64,000 nt of DNA from assembly GCA_014706295.1 (NCBI GenBank), contig JACSVZ010000002.1:131697431-131761430 (forward strand), read 5' to 3'. The first letter of the stretch is position 1. Each line of letters opens with the position of its first letter. A program made the position numbers and the translations under genes. The notes under the pieces are model-generated. The model did not search any database and was not told the DNA's origin. It saw nothing but the letters and a program-made list of their open reading frames with translations. The stretch is from Lycocorax pyrrhopterus obiensis. Its lineage: Eukaryota; Chordata; Aves; Passeriformes; Paradisaeidae. Shown here one piece after another: positions 40,001 to 52,330 of the stretch.

Positions 40001-42735
40001 AAATAAGAAAAACTATGAGATCACCAGTTGCTAAACACTTGACGTGATTTCCCAAGATTTGCCTCTATGGTAAGTGCTCTGGTAATTTGGGTGGTGTTGA
40101 CAGAAGCCCTGAATATTACCCAAAGCACTTGGCGATTATTTTTTTCTGCTGCCTCCAACAGCAACCCCCCTTACAGACAGAAACACTGTTCTGCTGCTAA
40201 TCGTGCATGAAAAATTCCACCTTTGTGTTCCAAATGCCTTCCTGCAGACCAAGCTGCTCCTTTGCTCATCTCCCAGGATTAAGGAAGGAATGGGGTGGGA
40301 CAGGATGGGACAGAGACAGATTTCTTGGGCTGTCTCCACCTTTACATCTTTTCAGGTTAATATTTTGAGCTTAACATTTGAAACATATTTTCAGGTTGCA
40401 TTGTAATATCACATTCCAAGTGTGGAGTGGTGAGATCTTTTAAAAATGCATATATAATTTATTTTTTGTTTGTGACGAGGACAAAGGGAGTCTTTTCATT
40501 AAAAAAATCTGTATGGCTGAGGCTCTGCAGCATCTGGAATTTGCATTCCAAGACAGAACTGTATTAAATTTTCCTGCATGCCTTTTTGTGCAGTTAATGA
40601 TCATGTAAATCAGTAAATGTCCTCTATACAGTTAAAAGCTGAAGCAAAAGGAGGAAACCAATGCTACCTGTTGTTTCATGAAAACCACCAAGTCTCCTAA
40701 GGGGAGGAAGCATTCTCCTATGGCATCCATTCAGCAGCATGGGCCTTAACCAAGAGCAGTCTCCCCATCATTCTTAGAGGCAGGACTCCAAATCTTCCTG
40801 ATAAATATTGAAGGACTCCCAAGGACTTCTGCACTTGTTGATTAAGAAGCATCATGACAGCCACTAGAGAAGCCACAGCAAAGAAGGCTTGGAAGACCCT
40901 GGAGAGGTGATAGGAAGGAAAAGCAAAACATACGGTGGCAGTTCTTAGAACTAGAAATACTTCTGAGCTTGCCTTTCCATTTGGATGATCTGGAAGGTAC
41001 AGGCATTAATCTGTGATATTTGTTATCCAGGTTTAGACTCTTACATAGTGTCACATACACTGCTTATAGAAGGAAAGCATTATTATTATTTTTAACAATG
41101 ATATAATAAAAATTATCAGTTACCAATTACTTATAAAATATTGGACTGAATATTACTTCTGAGCAATGCACAAGTTGTGTTTGCCTGTGTTCTTTTGTAA
41201 GCCTTGCAGTGGGGAGAGGAGGGAAGAAGCGAGTGTGATGACATGCTAATTGCAAATACTTTCCCTTTTTTCTTACAAAGAAACATCAACAGCAGTCCAA
41301 GCAGCACAGCTATTATCATAGCCTACACCAATCTGAAAATAAGATGGGTCTCATGACCTTCCCCTAGACAACACAGGATGCCAATAAGCACATATGCTTT
41401 TGAAGGAAAACCCTGGGACCTGCCACCTTAAAAGAAAGCTCAGGCTGAGGTCACGCTGAAGCATTCTGGAGTGCACCTGTCCTGAGATTTTGTTTGAATT
41501 AAACCATTGAGGAAACTGGCAAAAAGCAGCCACAGGCAGTGGAGTTGCATAAGAACCTATTTGTGTGTTTGCTTGGGTGTGAGGATTTGTGTTTACTCTT
41601 TATTTCACGGAACTGAAAAGATTTAATAAATTATGTATCACTTAAGGAACAAATCCTTTACAATCTAAATTCTTCCGACATAAAACATTCATTGGAAAGG
41701 CACTACCTCTTTGTCTTTCCCCAGTCTGAAGGAGAGTCTATATACTATAGCGAACTGTCCAAGAGATGTTTCTCCTTTATCCTTCATAACTTCTCTTATC
41801 TCTGGCAGAGAAAGAATCCCCTGAGCTGTGATGGCTGCAGTTTATTTTCCACAAAGGCTTGCCATCACTAGCTGGGCTGCAGTCAGACAGCACACTGTTT
41901 GCTTTGTCCCAACCAGCCTTGGGTAAGACAAGTTCCTTGTGTCAGAACTCAATTGTTAAGTACAGATAGTTTGCTTTTCTGTTTCTTTTTTTGTCTCCTC
42001 CACTAGTAGTACATAATTAGGCCTATATGAGATCTTATTCTAGTTAAAGCTGCAGAAGACAGAGTATGATGCTCTTTGAATGCCCTGGAAGATGAGAGAC
42101 AACTCAAAAGTTAGGAAATGCCAAAATGGAAGTTGCTCAAGCAAGTGGTCTGGAAGGGCTCACATTCCCCACTGAGTCCTGGCTTTGGATGGTTCTGGCA
42201 GTGTCTCCCAACCAAACCGCATCCCTGAGCCCCTTGGGCCCTTGTTCTCACTGCTCCTCCTGTGGGATCTCTTCTAGTAACTCACTTCTCACGTGTTTAG
42301 ATGCCACCCTTTCTTTACCACCTGGAATATGTCAAAGTCTGTTTGTACCCTATTGTCCTTGTGACAACACTGCCCTTTAAATCGTGTTTGTTTCCTGGTA
42401 GTTACTTCCTTGATGTATTAGTACCTCCTTGTAGTCTTTGTTTTCTGTGCTGAATGAGTCTGGGACACCATCCTAGGGCAAAATGAGGCAGGTCATGCCC
42501 TGGGGTCTCACCACTCCCTTGCACAGTGGCCTCAGCACTGCTGTTGCTGGCTGGAGATGCCATCCTGCAGCACTACAACAGTGGTTTGCCCGTTGTTGTG
42601 CTGCTGTCAAGGAAAGCTTCCTGGCCTTGCTCTGACTGACAACCTCCCACGTCTTGCAGCAATACAGCACTAAGACATCCACTTACTGTTAATCCAATTC
42701 TCCAGTTTCTGGTTGTCCTACCCACAGTGTCTGGT
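28091..42735. other. Long intergenic stretch, no gene recognised
   Basis: Nearly 15 kb without a supported gene or complete repeat. Small items: an octamer ATGCAAAT at 31193-31200, a degenerate (TG)n run near 35,046-35,085, a GAAGGAAGGAAG run near 33,506, and short A- or T-rich blocks near 39,100-39,160. All open frames are under about 165 codons and none was recognised. Confidence 0.55.
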
Positions 42736-42907
42736 TCTACAGCCTCCCAGGGACATGGCAGAGATCCCATCGCTAGCGGTTTTCAATATGCGACTGGATG
42801 GGGTGCTAGATAAGCTCATCTAGGCTCCCTTCTGTGTGAAAGGTTTAACCAGATGATCTTTCAAGGTTCCTTCCAATCTGGGCTGTTCTGGAATTCTGTG
42901 ATTCTAC
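42736..42907 (+). mobile_element. CR1 LINE fragment, 3' end, plus strand
   Basis: This resembles the last ~170 bp of a CR1 3' UTR: a CATGGCAGAGATCCCATCGC block, then TTTTCAATATGCGACTGGAT, AACCAGATGATCTTTCAAGG and CCTTCCAATCTGGGCTGTTC, ending with GGAATTCTGTGATTCTACC. The left boundary is approximate. It is a decayed, non-coding copy. Confidence 0.92.
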
Positions 42908-43820
42908 CATTAAAAACAGCAGCCATCTGTGGTCCAGTTTGCATCTGAGAAGTGACTTTCCTGCTGTGATGAAGCTCCTGGTAGTGTAATTAGTGTCAGT
43001 AATGTTGAGATCTCTGGGCAATCCAGTACCAGGGGAAGGCAGAAAACATGGTGGCTGAAGCAGGAGGCCACTCACAGCCATTGGTCTTGTCCAGACCGGG
43101 TCCCCACCACAAAACTCAGCCATCAGTAGCCCTTGTTCCTCACAGACCAACCCCACCACTTTTCCTTCTACCTGTGTTAGTTCCCAGTTCTCTCCTATTC
43201 AAACAGTCCTAGTCCTTCCCATACCCACATGTCTGTCTTCAGTCAGCCCTGCTGTTACTGCTGTGCCCAGAGGTCCCACCTCTTCCTCATCCAAGCAGTC
43301 CAGTACTTCCCATGCTCTGGTTCCCATTTGCAGCCTATCTGCTCACACTCTCAGCTCTCAGCCCCCTTCTTCCCCCCTTGTGCTCCTTGTTGTGGTCCAC
43401 TCCTCTGTCCCAACTCCAGAAAGCCTTGCTGGGCAGTTTGTCTTCACAGGGGTGCCTCCAGGGCAGCCATCCCAGCAGGAGAGCTCTGGAGAGGCAGAGG
43501 TGTCTGCTCTTAGGCCACACATAGCCTGGCATGTGCTCAGTGCGGATGGAAGCCCAGCTGTATTCAGCTGCTGACATTGGCAACTACCACTGAACAAATG
43601 TGAATTTCAAAGGGATTTTCAGAAGCAGACTCCTGAAGCAGTACTTTTTTTCTGTCAGCCTCTCCTGACGCTGTGCTTTCACCATCTTTCTCTGAAGCAT
43701 GGGAATGGCAGAACTGTTCATATGTACGAAAACAACAAAACTGGACAAAATAGCGTATTTTTCTCTATTCTTACTGCCACTTGCAGCAGAACCATTTGGC
43801 TAAAATTTTCTTAATACTAG

Positions 43821-43848
43821 GTTATCAGCCTCAAGCTGATAACTTTTT
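43821..43848. repeat. Perfect 9-bp inverted repeat followed by T5
   Basis: GTTATCAGC (43821-43829) and GCTGATAAC (43835-43843) are exact reverse complements with a five-base CTCAA spacer; TTTTT follows directly. Each arm carries a GATA-factor site (TTATC/GATAA). In a eukaryote the T5 could stop RNA polymerase III, but no A/B box was seen upstream, so a paired transcription-factor site or chance palindrome is more likely. Confidence 0.7.
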
Positions 43849-45772
43849 CAGAAAACTTCCTCCCAAATAGGTCAAGTCAGGAGATGAGGAGCTGAACCCA
43901 AAGTCTCATAATGCCATGTTTCTGAATCTTTACCCTGGCAATAGCAGGTGACATGTCTCAGACCTATGGTTGTGTAAAATAATCCACAGAACTACCTGCT
44001 CTTTTCACCTGCCCAGAAAAGCTCATGAAGAGTTGCTGGGTATAGTAATCTGTTTGCAGCATGCTGGGAGGATGGAGCAGCCTGTAGGTGTCCAGCAAAG
44101 CTCCATTCAGCTATTTCACACTGGGCAGAGCCAGAAAGTTGGCTAGAAACAGCAATGGCCACTGTGGGTTCAGTTATGAATCATGGGAGGGACCTTTCTG
44201 TATTTGGTGACTTGGTGCTATGGTGACCAAAACTCCACAAACACTTCACAAAGAATAAGGCCACGTGTTTTCTGCTCCTCCTTAGGCAGTGATGCTCTCT
44301 GGGAATAACCTGTGGTGGTGAATTCCTTTGAGTTGATCCTTTTCCTACATTACTCTGCTGGATTATGCTTTGCTGGGGTGAAAGACTACTTCAGATGCCA
44401 TTTATGACCCACTTTATCTAGTGGACTCTTTATTGGTAGTTACCCGTGAACAACAGAGTCCCTGTTACCCTCTTCAGAGTCCCCTTGTTCAGCCTGAAAT
44501 ACTGCTAACCTTTTGTACAGAACCCAAACAGCAAGTGGAGTCATCTTGCCTCTTAACATGCAACGAGTCACTCATTGTAAGCTTTACCTGGTGATGGTTG
44601 AAAGCCCCTTCAAAACAGTGTGTGCTTCCAAAAGGTGTGTTTAATCACCATGACTGCACTGCTGCAGTGGGAAGGCTGCTTCCCAAACCATGCTCTCCAG
44701 GTGTTCATCCCTCCAGGTGTTCTTTTAGAAAAGCATTTTGTACAATAGCTACTCTTCCATTCTTTCCAAGTTCTTTATATCCCATTTGTTTCTGAGTCAC
44801 CTTTAATTAATGCCACTCTTTAAATGCTTCCAAGTGTTCTTGGCGAAAGTGCTGATATAGCAGAAAGCAGCACCAAACTGAAAGGCTGAATTGCTTGTGT
44901 TCACAGAAAGCATTTATGAAAGTGAAAGGTGAGGCAAAACATTTTCACCAGATTGGGACTGGTACTGCACCTTATTTCTCTTCTACCTGAACAAGTCTGG
45001 TCTCCCTGTGAGCATAAAATTTCCCACTCCTAAGGACCAGAAGAGCACATCACTCAGCACTAATCATGGCTCAGGTTCTCTGTGCAGCTCCTCTTGTCAT
45101 TAACAAGGGATGCTACCAGGACTTCCAATCTTGCTGAAGTCAGGGGAACTCTTTCTACTCACTTCAGGTGATGAAGTAATCAAGAACACACAGAGACACA
45201 AAACCTAGAGGTGGGCAGAAAGTAGCAGGAGAGAGGACAGTTCTTTGCTTGACTCAAAAGGCATTTGTGCTTATGCAGCACAACTGTGCAGCACAATCAC
45301 GACAATGCAGTCTGATGGAAGCATTGCTTGACAGGCTCTGGTTGCTCCCGTGCTCAGCAGGGCTGAAGCAACATCAGGAATGTAAGAAATCACTGCTGAG
45401 TCACCAGGCAATGTAGATCATCCCAGGTCTGGAACACTGCATGCAGTTCCCTCCCAAAGGGCAAGTGATCAGAAATGTTGCGAGGTCAAAATGACCACAG
45501 CTGGAGGACACACCAAAACATGCAGGACCCAGCAGGCTGGATAGGCCAGCAGTAAATGGGAGACAAAGAGCGAGCCAGAATATTTTGCGTGCTGTTTCAC
45601 ACAGTACCATGGATGCCAAATGCCACGGTCAAAAATGTGGCCTATAACAAACAAAAAGATTATTTGAAGTACCTCAGAGCTTGTGGGGCTCATGGTTGCA
45701 TAACATGGAGGTAAAAACTACACAGGGGTTCAAACAGCAGTCAGACCAATCCACGAAACAAAGTGTTGACTT

Positions 45773-45817
45773 AGAGATGTGAAATGCAGAGATGTGAAAC
45801 ACAGAGATGCAGATCCA
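45773..45817. repeat. 15-bp minisatellite, three copies
   Basis: Units AGAGATGTGAAATGC, AGAGATGTGAAACAC and AGAGATGCAGATCCA lie in tandem; the third is diverged at its end. Confidence 0.85.
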
Positions 45818-47269
45818 AGCTCCAGCTGAGGAAGTCTGAGACTCAGAATGAAGGATGCTTGGAAAGGAAAGAATGCTGCTCACTTCTTCCCAAAGGGCAG
45901 GGGCTCTCAGAGGTGTGCAGTGCAAGTGTATGAGCTTCTGGTCCAAGCCAGGGTAGATAATTGCAGCTTCTTATGCAGTGGTTGTGCATAGAGGGACAGG
46001 GCTTGTCATGTATTTCTCAGCACTTTCTGAGAAAGGGTGTTTTGCTTTGGTTTGATCCACAGTGCAGAGATGTCTCTGTGCTCCTGCAGTGCTTTCTTGT
46101 GGCTCCTGCTGAGTTTGTGAGAATACATACAAACCTTGCTATTGTGTCAGCCAGTAGTCAGGCTTAATGACCATTTACTGGCCCGTACACTGTTGAGCAA
46201 AGAGACTCCCTCTTAATGAAGGTCCTACTAAATAACAGTGTACAAATAATGCTTAATTACTCAAAATGATGCTGGGTCCTTTAAGATCAAGGAAAATGGT
46301 CTCAAATTATACTTGGATTTCTTCTTCCTCAAATGACATCAACTGGTACCCCAAGGACAAAGTCCTTTCAGCCAGAGAAGCTGTTTATAAGTAAAAAAAG
46401 ACAGGTTTTTTATTAAAAACAGAATGCTTTGAAATCACAGTAAAATAAGATTCAAAGGAATTATTGTATTATATGTATCTGTAATAGCATACATGTTTAT
46501 AACTAGCAGTACTTGTAATCTGCATTTTTTGTGGTTAATAACATGGGACTCACTACTCCAACTCTGCAGGTGAAAATTCAGAGACCAGGAAAGAGGATGT
46601 GACTTCTGCAAAGTCACACAATAGCTCAATTGTCAAACATGAAACACCAAAGTGGAAATACACAAACACAGAAGCCTGTTCACAAATGGGAATAAAATAT
46701 GAAAAGAATGAGTAAAGCTTTCTGTTCCTAAAAGAGCTACAAGAGGAGGGTCACCTGCAGTGGTTAAAAAAAAAATCAGACATCTTAAAACCACCTGCAA
46801 AGTCCCTGTCTGTCTACATAATTTATACCAGCTTCCCTCGAGAGAGAAGCTGATGCAGGAATCTTCCCTGACTGCTGCAGGAGATGGAAATGGGGACATT
46901 TGCCACAGATAAAGTGGTTTTATTCAATAAACCGATAAGGCTTGGATTCTCGATAATGGCAGAGCTGAGGTAACTGCACATAAGCTGTTTAACCGTTTCT
47001 AAACCAGTTGAGACATGGTTTCCCCACTTCACATCCATCCTGTGCCAAGTGAGCTTGGTTTTTCCCTTCTTTCTGCTTCTATCTCCCGTGACATCCTATC
47101 ACACTAAATTGTCTGTTATCAAGATTCTCAGGGAAGAATCAAAACTCCCCTCTCTTCAGGGAAGGAAAAAAAAGGGCAGCTGCTTCTTGAAGCCCTTTCC
47201 TCAGCTCCCCTCCTCTTCCACTATTTACTTTATTTCTTTACCTTGCAAACAGCTCCAGTGTCTTGGAGC

Positions 47270-47480
47270 CTGGGCTAAGCCCAGCCCTTTTGTGCCCTGC
47301 AGTCATCGCTGCATCTTTAAGGGAAAACTGATTCCCAGGAATGCTGTGCATGCACATACCTATCTGGGCGCTGCACCCACACCTGCCCACCAGGTAACCC
47401 AGCGCCCGCTGGCCCTTGCAGCCACATTCCAGCCGGCACAGCTATTACTCGCTAATTGTTACCTGTCAAACAGGTAAACG
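47270..47480. promoter_or_regulatory. Candidate distal enhancer with clustered ZEB/SNAIL E-boxes
   Basis: Four E-boxes of the ZEB/SNAIL type fall within 97 bp: CACCTG (47380-47385), CAGGTA (47391-47396), TACCTG (47460-47465) and CAGGTA (47471-47476). The last two form a perfect palindrome, TTACCTGT and ACAGGTAA with a CAA spacer (47459-47477). TEAD-type sites GGAATG (47338-47343) and CATTCC (47425-47430) lie in the same block, with a homeodomain-like GCTAATTG (47450-47457). The segment is GC-richer than its flanks and sits about 15.9 kb upstream of the GRHL2 start codon. E-box plus TEAD grammar would fit an epithelial enhancer repressed by ZEB/SNAIL factors. This is inferred from motifs alone. 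Confidence 0.4.
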
Positions 47481-48877
47481 AAGCTTTTGGGCCAAGTCCA
47501 AACAAGCGTATATTCCCACGAAATCCTAAACCAGCAAACCTTTGACCTTTCTGCAGCCCCACTGATGATTTTTACTAGGACTGATTTAAAAGTTTGATGG
47601 TATCTTTGAGGGACAGAAAGAAGAAGTGGCAAGTTGTGGTATTATTTATTGTGATGAAGCTTTCTTGTACGTGTTAATACCTGCAGGAGAGCAGAGGATT
47701 ACCAAAACAGGAGAGCAGAGAGGCAGCCCAATAAACACGACAGAGCTCACGTCCCCCAAATCACCTGAGCAGGGTGGCTTTCCAGTGCGGATCCAAAAGC
47801 AGTTTGTGGATGGTGAGGAACTAATATGTTAAACCTCCTGAGGGTGAAAAAGTTAGCGTACAGAGTAGCTCAGAGCCATCTGGGAGGCCTGCAACTGGCA
47901 TTTCCTCTTCATTTCACCCTGTTCAGACTTGCTCCACAGAGCGTAACAGGATCAGCTCCTGTGGAGCAGGAGGGTCTCTGCACACAGCCAGAGGCAGCAG
48001 CCTGTTCCTGTCACCCAGGGAGGCTGTAAAGATGGCTGGCTTTGTGCCCCTTAGAGTTTTTTGAACAGGCCAGCGAGGGAAAGCAGCTCAGACCAAACTG
48101 CTCCATCATAAAGTTTGATCCTCCTGGCTAATAGCACAGAAAAGCCATTCCCTCACAGCATAAACAGAAAGGCAGGCTGTTTTCACTGAAATATCTGTAA
48201 GATTTCATATGCTTCAACATCAAAATGCAATAAAATAAAAAATGGGGTTTATTGAAAAACTGCAGCCATAAATCACAACATTCAAAATAGCAGAGATATC
48301 CCTACTCTACCATGACCCTCCTCCTTACAATCTCTCTGGCTTGGACAATGAGTGCCTTGTGGAGAGGACCTACACCTTCTCACAGTGGGTGATATGATCT
48401 GAGACACTTCTGAATCAGTAACGTGACTCAGTCTCATCAGAGCTTCACCCCAGGTGTTGTGTGAATCTTCCAGCTCTCAGAGGCGATAGCTTAGGAAAGA
48501 GGGGAGAGTAAATGTTATAAACCAGATTGTTATTGGTAATAACAGAAACATGGTCTGCCCAGTAAGATGGTAATCTTTCTCCACGAAGGTTGCAGATAGC
48601 CTCCATGGTAAGCTTGATTTTGACCTGTCTCTCACCTTAGCTTTGCCCCAGTTAAACCAGACTTACGTAGATCTCTCAGATGACATCTTAAACACTGAAT
48701 TTTATTTTTGAATAGATAATTTTTAACATTTTTAATAGATGAATTTATTATTTTTAATTTTGGAATAGCTGAGTTTTATTTTGGAAGTTACAAGGAGAAA
48801 GCAGTTGTTAGAGCTTTTGCAAGGCAAACTGGCTTCTATACCTTATTTGAAGAAACATTTAAATTTTTTACTTTATA

Positions 48878-49300
48878 TAGTCACAGAATGGTTTTGGCTG
48901 GGTGAAAGACTATCTGGTTTGGGGCACTTTCCACTAAACCAGGTTGCTCACAGCCTCATCCAGTCTGGCCTTGAACACTTCCAGAGATGGGGCATCTGCA
49001 GCTTCTCTGGGCAACCTGTTTCAGTGCCTCACCACCTCGCAGGGAAGAATTTCTTTCTAATACCTAACAAGTTTAAAGCCATTCCCCTTTGTCCTATCAC
49101 TAAATGCCCTTGTCAAAAGTCCTTCTCCAGTTCTCTTGTAGACTCTTAGGTACTGAAAGGCCACTCTAAAAGGTCTCCCCAGAGCCTGCTCTTCTCCAGG
49201 CTGAACACTACCAATTCTCACAGCCTGACTTCATAGCAGAGGTGCTCCAGCCCTCTGAACATCTTAATGGCACTTCTGGTTTTAATCCAACAAAAGCTCC
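48878..49300 (-). mobile_element. CR1 LINE fragment, minus strand, longest in window
   Basis: It begins TAGTCACAGAATGGTTTTGG, the reversed CR1 3' end. It then follows the antisense CR1 order: CCTCATCCAGTCTGGCCTTG (48,954), GCAGCTTCTCTGGGCAACCT (48,998), GGGAAGAATTTCTTTCTAAT (49,041), AGAGCCTGCTCTTCTCCAGG (49,181), and AGAGGTGCTCCAGCCCTCTG near 49,239. The last blocks correspond to the end of ORF2 in other copies, but reading frames are broken. The right boundary is approximate. Open frames across it are not genes. Confidence 0.96.
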
Positions 49301-52039
49301 AGAATGAGGTTTGGTGCTTTTCTCTGGAACAGGCTAGTGCCTTGTGCTGATCTTTATGAGTTTTTAGCTGACATGAGATCAGATATGCTTGCAGAACTTC
49401 AGCTCAGTCCAGTACCTTCTCTAAATGATGAGGAACTGACTCAGAAACCAGAAGAAATCCTGGTATGTGAGCTAACAGATTTCATGAAGCTGAGCACAGC
49501 TTTGGGCTCCTGCAGACCCATAGGGCCATGCACATTTCCTACAGGAATTAGAAACTCCTCTGCAGTTCCTTCTCTTTAGCCCCTTCACAGTATTCTCCTG
49601 TCTTCTCTCTCACACATAGCCTGTCAGAACCCCACAAAACTCAGCAAAACAGGAACTGCTCAGGCACAGCATCCGGAGGTCAAGACATGGATGAGTCCCT
49701 CTCCCAGAGCCTCCTCTGCTCCCTGGGGAGATGGCCAGACTGTGGTCAGCTGACACCCACCTGCATTACCTGAATGCCCTTGTGACAGGGCCTTCTCCCC
49801 AAGCGAAGAGGAGCCCATGGAGAAATAACCATTATCAAGCCTTCACTTTAAATGGATGCTGTGAAGAAGTAGCTGGTCTGGCCCCACTGCTCCTCACCCA
49901 GTAGCAAGAGATACCCCAAGCCTGGCAGGGAGCAGGAGGGAAGGAGAAAGGGGCTATCTCAATATGGCCAGAAGAGAAGGGGAAATATTTTCTCTTGTGG
50001 TTCCCAAAAGGAAGCAGCATCTTGGCAGAGGCAACCTGCCCACCAGGCCAGTCTGTCCTCTTAAGATTCCTCTCAAAAGCTATTCAAGCAAACAGTGGTC
50101 CCTTCACAAGCTCTATTCAGCTGAATACATTTTATTTGGGGTTCTTCTCCCTTTTCACCTTACAGTGAGATTATTCAGATGCCTTATCTGCTCCCAGCTC
50201 CTTGCCAGGCTCCAGCATGGAGTGTCTTTCAGCTTGTAGCACTGTCACCAGATTCCCGTGCTGCATCAGTCACTGCACTGACCAGCTTCCATGGGTATCA
50301 TCTTAATGTTACTGTCCAGTAGTATCTGAAACCATCAGTAATGGTACCCATAGGTATTTTAAGATAAAAGAGAAGATATCTTAAAAGATGACTAGTATAG
50401 GTCAACCCTAAACATATAGGGTATATGTTTAAAAATCAGCATGTGAAAACTGACAGCTGCATTACTAATACCCACCTAGAACCAGTTGGAAATAATTTGG
50501 CCAAAAAATGCTGATTTTTCCTGTATCTCTCATTCCTGTTTTGACAAACATTTACTGAACGAAGAGCAAGGTTTCAGGAATTTGTTGCTTCACACAGGCT
50601 ATTAAGATTCCTGGAGCACCTGGGCTCTCCAGGCTGCCCTGCAAGCTGGTGTTATCTGTGACAGAGCTGACTGTCCACGTCTAGGGCTGTCATGTCTGTC
50701 CTCTCTATAGAGTTGTTGAGAATGGGCCAGAATAACTTGGCTTTCTCTTTCAGACTTGTAGAAAAACTGTGTCTGAAAACCTGTTAACTTTTCACAACTA
50801 TGTATTAGCTCTGCCAGCAAACCTTACTTCTCCCCACAGCATCACTTTTACGATGCAGCTACTATATAGAGGATGTCTGCTTTGTAATTAGCTCTTACTG
50901 GTAATTCAGCTTTTTTTTAACAGCTGTTGAAGAGGGTTGATTGACATGAGGGTTAAGGAAACTGGACTAGATGTTCTCATGCATGGATCACCAGAAAAGT
51001 GGACTACAACCAACAACTCACATGGTCCCGGGCCACTGCTGGTGATCACAGGCTTAGTACATTTTATCCCATTTGTGACTCCAGCTTGAGCAAAACCGTG
51101 TTATTCACAGAGCTGGTGACACAGGAAGTTTTCTAACTTCTGTGGTGTTCAGAAGTGACCCATTCTGGTATTGGTGCTCAATGCATATGTGAGCTTTGGT
51201 ACCAGTTAGTTTAATCAAGAGGCTGTACAATAATTTAAAGCTGTGTTTACACATTTCAGATTTGGAAAAGCAAATGTAACAAAAAGAAGAAAACATGTAA
51301 CTCTTTAGAGTTACAAAACAACCTTTCTTAATTTAAGAAATAAACATGGGATTGTCACAAAGGGATACAAAACAATTGAGAAAAAGAGATGCGTGCCTAA
51401 TCAAAGCAAGCCCTGGTTAGTTCAGTGCTGTCGGTGATGCATCAGTGATACCAATTCCTACAATTTTCTAAAGGCCACCCTCATAGAGTCATATAACAGA
51501 AGTGTATTCTTTAAATCTCTGATTCTTATACTTCACTTGTACTTCAGGGAAAGCTTTAGAGGGAAATACTGAGACACTGGCAGACAGATGAAACCTCTAT
51601 TTTTTAAATGTCATGAATCTAAAGCACGATGCAAAGAAGGGGGTGCCACCATCTGCATGCATTCACTTCAGACTCTAAAGCAAGGTTTGAAGCTGAGGGC
51701 CTCCAGAGTGTGTTGTCATCTGCTGCAAACACAGCATGAAAGAAGCAGAAAGTAAGATAACAGGATTTGTGCATTTGTTAAAAAGAAGAAAGAGCTCAGT
51801 TCTCAAATGCCTGTGTCTTTGCTGTGGCTCAGGACACAGCAAGCCGCCGAGACAGCAGTATCTCTGGCACTGCTTCTGTGCACGTATGGAGAATCTGCTA
51901 CAGCGCTGACACTACTTGTATCTTCCCATCTCCACACTGTCTGCTGTCCACAACGCTTGCTTCGCTGCCGGTATCAGGGCAAGAATTGCCTGCCGGGGCC
52001 AAGCTGCCTGTTCTCAGTGTGAGCTAGCTGGGAGGAGTG

Positions 52040-52330
52040 CCCTCCAGCTCCCAGCCACTAATTAGCCACTAATCTCAAGCACTAGGATTCCCACACACCA
52101 TGCAGGCTTCCTCTGGTGACTTTTCAATTAGCATCACAACACCCCAAGCTTTGAAGGCTTTGTGTATATTTATCTATTCTTCCAATTGTCAGGGCCAGCA
52201 GACATAAATTAAACCAATTTAAGAGCATCTGTGTATCTATTATTCGGCAGCTATTAGCCTAAACTGACATAGCCCTCTGCCAGCTGACAGTTAGACACAC
52301 TTATATTACCTGAGTGTGACTTACTTGTAT
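52040..52330. promoter_or_regulatory. Homeodomain-motif-rich stretch, candidate conserved element
   Basis: TAAT-core sites are dense here: CACTAATTAGCCACTAATC near 52,056-52,074, CAATTAGC near 52,126, ATAAATTAAACCAATTTAA near 52,205-52,223 and GCTATTAGCC near 52,250. There is a CAGCTGACAG phrase near 52,281. The stretch has no repeat signature and little low complexity, as vertebrate conserved non-coding elements often look. I cannot test conservation; AT-rich DNA makes such cores by chance, so this is a weak call. Confidence 0.25.

Larger units (their letters stand above)
42908..46900. other. Intergenic DNA, no gene recognised
   Basis: No gene seen. It holds a perfect GATA-type inverted repeat at 43821-43843 and a three-copy 15-bp minisatellite at 45773-45817, listed separately. 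Confidence 0.55.

Noticed and set aside
48781..49149. 122-codon open frame
   Set aside because: It lies largely in an antisense CR1 fragment and does not match CR1 ORF2 in that direction.
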